From NCBI GenBank assembly GCA_963801475.1, contig CAWDEX010000001.1, positions 558,001-622,000 on the forward strand: 64,000 nucleotides of DNA. Direction: 5' to 3'. Under the pieces are notes generated by a model. That model saw nothing but the letters and a program-made list of their open reading frames with translations. It was not told the DNA's origin and did no database searches. The stretch's first letter is position 1, and every line of letters begins with the position of its first letter. This document shows, in pieces, positions 58,078 to 64,000 of the stretch. A program made the translations under genes and the position numbers. Origin of the DNA: DAOMFB01 sp963801475. GTDB lineage: Bacteria > Acidobacteriota > Thermoanaerobaculia > UBA5066.

Positions 58078-58581
58078 TCAGGGCTTCCGACGGCTTTCGA
58101 GAAGGTCGGCGCGGTAGCGCGGCAGGACCTCCTGGTCGAGCAGCGTGAGGCGGGCTTCGAGCATGTCGGCATAGGCGGCGGTCGCCGGCGCGTTCACGGG
58201 GATCTCGCCGCTCACGGGTCGCTTCTCCCTCACCGCCCGCGCCCACGACCGCATCGCGCCGATGTACCCGTCGAGGGCGCAGGCCGGATTGGGCGCGTTC
58301 TCGGTGGTGACGTAGGCAGGCGGCACGTCACCCGTGATCACCCAGACCCACGGGTCCACGTCGCTCGCAGCCGGTTCGAAGCGGAACAGGAAGACGCCGA
58401 CGAGTCCGGGAACGCAGATTCCGGCGAACCCTTCCTCGATCTTTCCGCACCAGGTGAAGGCCCGGAGGTACTCGGTCGCCTCGTCGTAGAGGACCAGCAG
58501 CTCCTCGACCTCGAACGCCGAGCGCCCCCGCAGCGTCTCGATCGGGACAACCTTTCCCATCTGGAGCACGTTCGTACTCAC
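58078..58581 (-). CDS. unknown protein
   Basis: A 167-residue soluble protein starting at GTG 58581 inside the stop of the tiny upstream frame (GTGA). It contains EELLVLYDEATEYLRAFTW, VGVFLFRFEP and TGDVPPAYVTTENAPNPACA, an unusual conserved-looking pattern with two Cys. I recognise no family. It is near the acyl operon but separated from it by 57 bases on the same strand. Confidence 0.55.
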   Translation of the reverse strand: MSTNVLQMGKVVPIETLRGRSAFEVEELLVLYDEATEYLRAFTWCGKIEEGFAGICVPGLVGVFLFRFEPAASDVDPWVWVITGDVPPAYVTTENAPNPACALDGYIGAMRSWARAVREKRPVSGEIPVNAPATAAYADMLEARLTLLDQEVLPRYRADLLESRRKP

Positions 58582-58679
58582 CGGAGGACGAGCCCCTCGA
58601 TCTTCGACGGCTTGTCGAAGCTCTTCCGGAACTTCCCGCGAAAGGGCTCGCCCCGGACGAGCTGCTTGTAGCCGCGCAT
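58578..58679 (-). CDS. possible 33-residue basic protein
   Basis: Reads MRGYKQLVRGEPFRGKFRKS then FDKPSKIEGLVLR. It is followed by an overlapping GTG of the unknown gene, and about 40 bases upstream is another short frame (MQYSSRVSEAGILKLP, with a signal-like segment ending TAAAQS). The three frames together could be one gene broken by base errors, or separate small genes. No family. Confidence 0.3.
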   Translation of the reverse strand: MRGYKQLVRGEPFRGKFRKSFDKPSKIEGLVLR

Positions 58680-58802
58680 GTGAACACTCAAGGGGTCCCC
58701 TTCGGACTCGAGACGCCCGCTGGGGGCGTGGAGGTGGGGGACTGGGCGGCGGCCGTCGCCGAGAGGACGACGGCCGCCGCGGGGAGCTTCAGGATTCCTG
58801 CT

Positions 58803-60137
58803 TCAGACACCCGCGAACTGTACTGCATCGAACACCAGCGTCGGGGTACGGCTCGACGAGTACGGATACGGGTCGTTGCCGACGGCGGTGAGCCGTTTCC
58901 AGAACTCGAGGTGGTTCCCCGAGATGTTCATTTCGGAGACCGGCTCGGCGATCTCTCCGTTTCGGATCCGGAAGCCCCGGACGCCGAGCGAGAAGTCGCC
59001 CGTCGTCCCGTTCGAGTTCCCGCCGAGGAAGCTCGTGACGAAGATGCCGTCCTCGATCCCGCGGACCAGGTCGACCCGCCCCTTCGTCCCGAGCGCCCAC
59101 CGGGCGTTCGACATGCCGGCCGTCGTCGGCGCCACGCCGAGCTTCTTCCCGTAGTAGGTGTCGATGAAGTAGTTCCGGAGGGCGCCTTTCTCGAAGACGG
59201 GCATCGCCCTGGCGGCGAGCCCCTCGCCGTCGAAGAGGCGCGAGCCGAACCCTTTCGGCACGAACGGGTCGTCGGTAACGGTCAGGAGCGGGCTGCCGAT
59301 GGTCTGACCGAGCCGCCCCTCGAAGAAGGAGCGCTTCTGCTGGAGCGAAGCGCCCGAAAGCGGTCCCTGGAGGAAAGCCACCATCCGCCCCGCGGAACGA
59401 TTCTCCAGGACCATCGGGAGGACCGCCGACTCGGCCTTCTTCGACCCGATGGAGCGGATCGTCCGCTCCGCGGCCTCGCGGCCGACGGACGCCACCTCCG
59501 GCAGCTCGCCGAAGAAGCGCGCGCCCGCGTAGGCCCAGTCCTCGGGCTTGCGGCCGTCGGCCTCCTTCACCGACACCTGCGCGCTGGCGAAGAAGCTGGT
59601 GTCGCGCCGCCCGCCGGAAAAGCCGTTCGACGCGACGCGCCAGCTCTCCGAAAGCGTGTCGGAGAAGTCCGTCGTCACCGAGATGATGGCCTCGTTCCCC
59701 TTGACGCCCCGCGCCGCCGCCTCGACCTCCCGGACGATCCGGCGCCGCTCCTCGGGAGTGACGGCGGCGTACTTCGGATCCTCGAGCTGAAGGTCGACCT
59801 TCGCCCGCCCTTCGTAGAGCTTCGGGTCGGGGAGGGAGCGGAACGGATCTTTCGCGAGGGACTTCGTCAGCGCCACGGCGTCGGCGATGAAGGTCTCGAG
59901 CGCCTCGGGGCGCAGGTCGCTGGAGCTCACGGTGGAATAGCGGCCGTCCACGTAAAGGGAGATCCCGACGCCCCGGGTCGTCGCCTCGTGGATCTTCTCG
60001 AGCTTTCCGTCGCGCCAGGTGACCGAGACCTCGCGGACCCGGTAGGCACGGCCGGAGGCCTGCTTCGCCCCCTTCTTCAGGGCGGTCTTGACGGCGCCGT
60101 CCGCCACGTCGCGAAGGCTGCTTTCTGTCGTCGCCAT
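58803..60137 (-). CDS. tldE: TldE/PmbA-type metalloprotease subunit
   Basis: A 444-residue TldE-like protein, non-catalytic partner of TldD in the heterodimer that degrades unfolded peptides and matures some RiPPs such as microcin B17. Features: RGVGISLYVDGRYST, ENRSAGRMVAFLQGPLSGAS and TSFLGGNSNGTTGDFSLGVRG. ATG 60137 lies 3 bases after the tldD stop, so tldD is upstream and the two are cotranscribed. Confidence 0.93.
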   Translation of the reverse strand: MATTESSLRDVADGAVKTALKKGAKQASGRAYRVREVSVTWRDGKLEKIHEATTRGVGISLYVDGRYSTVSSSDLRPEALETFIADAVALTKSLAKDPFRSLPDPKLYEGRAKVDLQLEDPKYAAVTPEERRRIVREVEAAARGVKGNEAIISVTTDFSDTLSESWRVASNGFSGGRRDTSFFASAQVSVKEADGRKPEDWAYAGARFFGELPEVASVGREAAERTIRSIGSKKAESAVLPMVLENRSAGRMVAFLQGPLSGASLQQKRSFFEGRLGQTIGSPLLTVTDDPFVPKGFGSRLFDGEGLAARAMPVFEKGALRNYFIDTYYGKKLGVAPTTAGMSNARWALGTKGRVDLVRGIEDGIFVTSFLGGNSNGTTGDFSLGVRGFRIRNGEIAEPVSEMNISGNHLEFWKRLTAVGNDPYPYSSSRTPTLVFDAVQFAGV

Positions 60138-60140
60138 GGC

Positions 60141-61691
60141 TCAGCCCTTCTTCCCGCGGCCGCCCACCGTGATGGAGGCGACGCGCACGGTCGGGAGCCC
60201 CTGAGAGACGGGAACGCTCTGCCCGTCCTTGCCGCAGGTCCAGCCCCCCTCGTCGATGGCGAGGTCGTCGGAAACCATGTCGATCCTCTCGAGGACTTTC
60301 GGGCCGTTTCCGATGATGTTCACGTCCTTGATCGGCTTCGTCAGCTTTCCGTCCTCGATCAGGAAGCCGTTCTTGACGTAGAAGGTGAAGTCGCCGGCGC
60401 CGATGTTCACCTGGCCGTTGGTGAAGTTCGTGCAGTAGATGCCGTTCTTCACCGAAGCGAGGATCTCCTCCTTCTTGTGCGGCCCCGGGAGCATGTAGGT
60501 GGAGCGCATCCGCGGCATGGGGGCGTACTGGTAGCTCTCCCGCCGCCCGTTCCCGGTCGGGGCCACCTTGTAGTGCTTTGCCGAGATCGAATCGTGCAGG
60601 TAGGTGGTGAGGATGCCGTTCTCGACGAGCGAGGTCTTCCCGACGGGGTTCCCCTCGTCGTCCACGTTGATGGCGCCGCGGGCGGCCGTCTGCGTCCCCT
60701 CGTCCACGATGTTGACGAAGGGCTTCGCGATCGGCTTGCCGATCTTGTCGGAGTAGATGGAGACCCCTTTCCGGTTGAAGTCGGCCTCCATCCCGTGGCC
60801 GATGGCCTCGTGGAGGAGGATGCCCGACGAGCCGGCGGCGAGGACGACGGGCATCTCGCCGGCCGCGGGCTGGACGGCCTCGAACAGGACCGTCGTCCGG
60901 TTCACGGCTTCCCGGACGACGCGGTCGAGTCGCTCGGGGGAGTAGTAGGAGAGGTCGGCCCGGGCCGAGACGTTGTAGCCGTTCGACTCCCGCTTGCCGT
61001 CCTGCTCGGCGACGCACGAGAGGCCGAGGGACGTCATCGGCTGAAGGTCCTCCACGATGCGGCCCGTGGAGTCGGCGATCAGGATGGCCGAGCTCTGGTC
61101 CATGAAGTAGAGGTTGACCTTCTTGAGCCGCTTGTCGGCGGCGAAGGCCCGCTCGTTGAGGCCGTTCAGGATCGGGAGCTTCTGGTCGGGGCGGACGTCC
61201 TCCCACCGGAGCTTCACGGGATAGCGCTCCGGGAGGTTCTCCGTCACCCGGAAGCGCTCCGGGGCCGGACGCGACGGGCCGTCGGCGATCGCCGCGGCCG
61301 TCTTCGCCGTGAGCTTCAGGGAGTCGGGCGTCAGCTCCTCGGTGAAGCCGTAGCCCGTCTGGTCCCCTTTGACGACCCGGACGCCGACGCCGAGCTCGAC
61401 GCTCGTCGCGGCGCGGTTCACGGCGCCGTCCTCGAGGGAGAGGCTGCTCGAGAGGCGGTGCTGGAAGTAGACGTCGGCGTAGTCCCCGCCTCGCGAGAGG
61501 GCGGCCGCGAGCGTCTCCTCGAGCATCGCCTCCGTCACGCCGAATCGGGCGAAGTGCCTGATGCCGGGGGTGGGTCCGGCGCCGATCGCGGCGCCGAAGT
61601 CGAACAGAAGGTCGGGCATGGAGGCGGCGGCGAGAGTCGCCGAGCCGAGTCCCACGACCTCACGGCGAGTGAGGCCTCTATTCACGGTCAT
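60141..61691 (-). CDS. tldD: TldD-type metalloprotease with Tat signal
   Basis: A 516-residue protease with the HExxxH zinc motif (LLHEAIGHGMEADF) and the C-terminal TNFTNGQVNIGAGDFTF region. The N-terminus has TRREVVGLGSATLAAASM, a twin-arginine signal, so it is probably exported. TldE has no such signal, raising the question whether the heterodimer forms outside. TldD degrades peptides; the zinc site is normally buried until the TldE partner binds. ATG 61691. Confidence 0.93.
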   Translation of the reverse strand: MTVNRGLTRREVVGLGSATLAAASMPDLLFDFGAAIGAGPTPGIRHFARFGVTEAMLEETLAAALSRGGDYADVYFQHRLSSSLSLEDGAVNRAATSVELGVGVRVVKGDQTGYGFTEELTPDSLKLTAKTAAAIADGPSRPAPERFRVTENLPERYPVKLRWEDVRPDQKLPILNGLNERAFAADKRLKKVNLYFMDQSSAILIADSTGRIVEDLQPMTSLGLSCVAEQDGKRESNGYNVSARADLSYYSPERLDRVVREAVNRTTVLFEAVQPAAGEMPVVLAAGSSGILLHEAIGHGMEADFNRKGVSIYSDKIGKPIAKPFVNIVDEGTQTAARGAINVDDEGNPVGKTSLVENGILTTYLHDSISAKHYKVAPTGNGRRESYQYAPMPRMRSTYMLPGPHKKEEILASVKNGIYCTNFTNGQVNIGAGDFTFYVKNGFLIEDGKLTKPIKDVNIIGNGPKVLERIDMVSDDLAIDEGGWTCGKDGQSVPVSQGLPTVRVASITVGGRGKKG

Positions 61692-61787
61692 TCGCGGATG
61701 TCCTTCCCGCGCCGGGGGTTTCCGGCGCCTGATCTTTTTTCCCGGACGGGCAGCATTCTTCCTCATACGCACGGGTCGGGGCCGAGG

Positions 61788-62918
61788 TTACACGGACCGG
61801 GTCGCCTCCTGCCGGCGGGCCTCCTGCGCCCTCGCGAACCCGATGACGATCAACGCCTCGGCGAGGTCCTCCCGGGAGACGAGGCCGAGGAACGCCTCGC
61901 CCCGCGAGACGGCGGCCAGCCGCTGTCCCGTGGTCGCCATCATCTCCCGCACTTCCTCGAGCGTCAGGCCGGCGTCCACCGTCAGGACGTCGCGGTTCAT
62001 GATGCCGGTCACGTAGCCGTCCGAGAGTTCCGTGGCGAGGCTCCGGAGGATGTCGTCCCGCGAGACGACGCCGAGGAGCTTCGTTCCCTGCATGACGGCG
62101 AAGTCCGGCTGGTAGCTCGTCAGGATGTGGTCCACCACCTGGCTCACCTGCGTGCCGGGTGCGAGCGTGATGGCGTTCTTGTTGTAGGCGTCGCCGACCC
62201 GGGTCGTCCCGAGGACGACGCGCGCCTGCTCCTCGGCCCGCTCCTGCCCGGCCCCGAAGAAGACGAAGACCCCGACGAGGACGAGGAGGAAGTTCCCGGT
62301 GACGAGGCCGAAGAGGCCGAACCCCATGGCGAGGATCTGTCCGACCGAGGCGGCGATCCGCGTCGCGCTTCCGAAGCCGAGCGACATGGCGAGGACCGCC
62401 CGGAGCATCCGGCCGCCGTCCATCGGGAAGGCGGGGATCAGGTTGAAGGCGGCGAGGAAGACGTTCGAGAGGAAGAGCCAGAGGACGGCCGTCGGCAGTC
62501 CCGGAGTCATCTGCTTGGCGAGGTCCGGGGCGGGCGTCGAGGCCAGGGTCGCCCCGACGTCCGTGGCGATCCAGAGCATCGCCGCGAGGGCCACGTTGAC
62601 GAGTGGCCCTGCCGCCGCGATCAGAAGCTCGTGGACGGGCTTCGAGGGGTTCTTCTCCATTCGGGCCACCCCGCCGATCGGGAGGAGTGTGATGTCCCGG
62701 ACGGGAATGCCGAAGGCCTGCGCCACGAGCGAATGCCCCAGCTCGTGGAGGACCACGCACATGAAGAGGACGAGCATGAGGAGAGCGCCGAAGACAGCTC
62801 CGCGGGCTCCGTAAGGAACCCCCCACTGGATCGCACCGAACAGGAGGATGAGGCCGAACGTCACGTGGACGTTGATGTCGATTCCGGCGATCCGGGCCAC
62901 CCGGAAGGAGGTCTTCAT
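61788..62918 (-). CDS. M50 site-2 protease with two CBS domains
   Basis: A 376-residue multi-pass membrane protease. HELGH near residue 63 (VVLHELGHSLVAQAF) and the partner motif NLIPAFPMDGGRML. About five helices, then two CBS domains from residue 240 (KNAITLAPGTQVSQVVDHIL, NRDVLTVDAGLTLEEVREMM) that may bind adenosine nucleotides. Regulated intramembrane cleavage of anti-sigma factors is the usual role. ATG 62918 follows GAGAGGAAG. Confidence 0.93.
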   Translation of the reverse strand: MKTSFRVARIAGIDINVHVTFGLILLFGAIQWGVPYGARGAVFGALLMLVLFMCVVLHELGHSLVAQAFGIPVRDITLLPIGGVARMEKNPSKPVHELLIAAAGPLVNVALAAMLWIATDVGATLASTPAPDLAKQMTPGLPTAVLWLFLSNVFLAAFNLIPAFPMDGGRMLRAVLAMSLGFGSATRIAASVGQILAMGFGLFGLVTGNFLLVLVGVFVFFGAGQERAEEQARVVLGTTRVGDAYNKNAITLAPGTQVSQVVDHILTSYQPDFAVMQGTKLLGVVSRDDILRSLATELSDGYVTGIMNRDVLTVDAGLTLEEVREMMATTGQRLAAVSRGEAFLGLVSREDLAEALIVIGFARAQEARRQEATRSV

Positions 62919-63019
62919 TTCCCGCAACTTCCTCTCGCGGCGATGTTACGGCCTCGGGGTGCCGAGGGATGCAAAGGTCCCATCGCCCCCGATTCTGCAA
63001 CGTCCAATAATGCCGTCCC

Positions 63020-64000
63020 ATGAGCGAGAACGACTGGCAGACCCGTTACAGCTGGAAAGTCTCCACGCCCGAGGAGGCGATCCGCGCCATCCCCCCCGGT
63101 CGCCGCATCATGCTCGGTTCGGGGGCGGCCGAGCCCGCCCGTCTCGTCGAGGCGATGGTCGAGCATGGCACCCACCTGTTCGGAAACGAGATCGTCCACC
63201 TTCTGACGCTGGGCCCCGCGCCCTACGTCGCCCCGGGGCTGCAGGACCGCTTCCGCCACACGGCTTTCTTCATCGGCGCCAACGTCCGGCAGGCCGTGCA
63301 GGAGGGGCGGGCCGACTTCATGCCCGTCTTCCTCTCGGAGATTCCGCAGGTCATCACCAGCGGGCGCGTTGCGGTGGACGTGGCGATCGTGCAGGTCAGC
63401 CCTCCAGACCGGCACGGCTTCGTGAGTCTCGGCGTCGCCGTGGACGTCGTCCGGGCCGCCGTCGATACCGCGGGGCTGATCCTCGCCGAGGTGAACCCGC
63501 GGATGCCGCGGACACACGGGGACTCCTTCGTGCAGGTCGACAGGATTGCGCACCTCGTCCCGGTCGACTACCCGCTGCCGGAGCTTCCGGTCGAGCCGAT
63601 CGACGACGTCTGCCGGCAGATCGGCCTGCACGCGGCCGGCCTCATCGGCGACGGGGCGACGCTGCAGATGGGGATCGGCCGGATCCCCGACGCCGTCCTC
63701 GCCTGTCTCGGCAGCCGGCGCGACCTCGGCATCCACACCGAGATGCTCTCGGACGGCGTCATGCGTCTTGCGCTGGCGGGCGTCATCACCGGCAAGAAGA
63801 AGACCCTCCTCCCCGGCAAGATGGTCACGTCGTTCCTCATGGGCTCGGAGAAGCTGTACGAGTGGGCTCACGAGAACCCGGCCCTCGAGATGCGGCCGTC
63901 GAGCTTCACGAATGACCCGTTTCAGATCGCCCGGAACGACCACATGGTGGCGATCAACTCCGCCCTCGCGGTCGATCTGACGGGGCAGGTGGCTGCCGAC
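63020..64000 (+). CDS. acetyl-CoA hydrolase/transferase family protein, C-terminally cut by window end
   Basis: The first 327 residues of a class I CoA-transferase-like protein (4-hydroxybutyrate or succinyl-CoA:acetate type, usually 430-500 residues). Motifs: PPGRRIMLGSGAAEPARL, VAIVQVSPPDRHGFVSLG, DGATLQMGIGRIPDAVLACL and the catalytic Glu in LGIHTEMLSDGVM. ATG 63020 gives MSENDWQTRYSWKV. It diverges from the M50 gene. No other gene of a CoA pathway is adjacent on this side. Confidence 0.9.
   Translation, partial: MSENDWQTRYSWKVSTPEEAIRAIPPGRRIMLGSGAAEPARLVEAMVEHGTHLFGNEIVHLLTLGPAPYVAPGLQDRFRHTAFFIGANVRQAVQEGRADFMPVFLSEIPQVITSGRVAVDVAIVQVSPPDRHGFVSLGVAVDVVRAAVDTAGLILAEVNPRMPRTHGDSFVQVDRIAHLVPVDYPLPELPVEPIDDVCRQIGLHAAGLIGDGATLQMGIGRIPDAVLACLGSRRDLGIHTEMLSDGVMRLALAGVITGKKKTLLPGKMVTSFLMGSEKLYEWAHENPALEMRPSSFTNDPFQIARNDHMVAINSALAVDLTGQVAAD

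Noticed and set aside
58680..63023. A 1447-codon open frame on the plus strand opposite tldE, tldD and the M50 gene
   Set aside because: The opposite strand carries three well-recognised genes; this frame has no domain, signal or credible start.

Overview
The window is about 68% G+C, densely coded on both strands, with no rRNA, tRNA, CRISPR array, integrase or intact transposase that I could find. A Ser/Thr kinase with a TolB-like and TPR tail, a DUF5916 outer-membrane protein, a DUF3300/DUF2950 pair, a secreted retropepsin-PDZ protein, several Tat signals and abundant multihaem cytochromes together suggest Acidobacteriota or a neighbouring high-GC Gram-negative phylum. This is inference from gene content, not a phylogeny. 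At least five loci carry one-base frame breaks, so the sequence is probably a metagenome- or long-read-derived contig with residual indels, or it carries real pseudogenes.

Layout. 1-9.8 kb: a truncated Tat-secreted protein; a frame-broken serine hydrolase fused to a NamZ-type (DUF1343) muramidase; a DinB protein; a Mut7-C nuclease; an octahaem cytochrome c; a YdeI-type protein; and two adjacent tryptophanase/tyrosine phenol-lyase genes riddled with frame breaks. 9.8-16.6 kb: a PaaI thioesterase, an alpha/beta-hydrolase fused to a LuxR DNA-binding domain, a ferritin-like diiron protein, a PASTA protein, small lipoproteins, and two copies of a repeated locus (10.47-10.72 and 15.11-15.94 kb). 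16.7-22.9 kb: gltBD, NADPH-type glutamate synthase. 23-28 kb: lysA, nagZ and an amidohydrolase in one coupled operon. 28-31.3 kb: a STAS protein, a LigB-type dioxygenase, LdcA and a coiled-coil lipoprotein. 31.4-34.5 kb: a cysteine-synthase remnant, then an acyl carrier protein, an acyltransferase and a convergent acyl-AMP ligase. 34.6-46.3 kb: DUF3300/DUF2950, O-methyltransferase, Ser/Thr kinase, DUF5916 protein, DCC thiol protein, MDR oxidoreductase and the two-lobed retropepsin-PDZ protein. 46.4-48.4 kb: a Nif11-leader peptide (RiPP precursor-like) next to a SPINDLY/GT41-type glycosyltransferase. 48.5-54 kb: nrfHA divergent from cydAB. 54.2-58 kb: fatty-acid or branched-acid oxidation operon (CoA transferase, acyl-CoA dehydrogenase, acyl-CoA ligase). 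58-64 kb: TldD/TldE protease pair, M50 site-2 protease with CBS domains, and a CoA-transferase running off the end.

Themes. Peptidoglycan salvage is well represented (NamZ-type domain, NagZ, LdcA, with lysA alongside). Respiration under low oxygen or with nitrogen and sulfur oxyanions is represented by nrfHA, cydAB and the octahaem cytochrome. The strongest candidate for something new is the Nif11 peptide plus GT41 enzyme at 46.5-48.4 kb, a possible glycosylated RiPP. The FAAL-ACP-acyltransferase set at 31.7-34.5 kb is the second. TldD/TldE are general peptide proteases that mature some RiPPs elsewhere, but they lie 12 kb away and a link is speculative.
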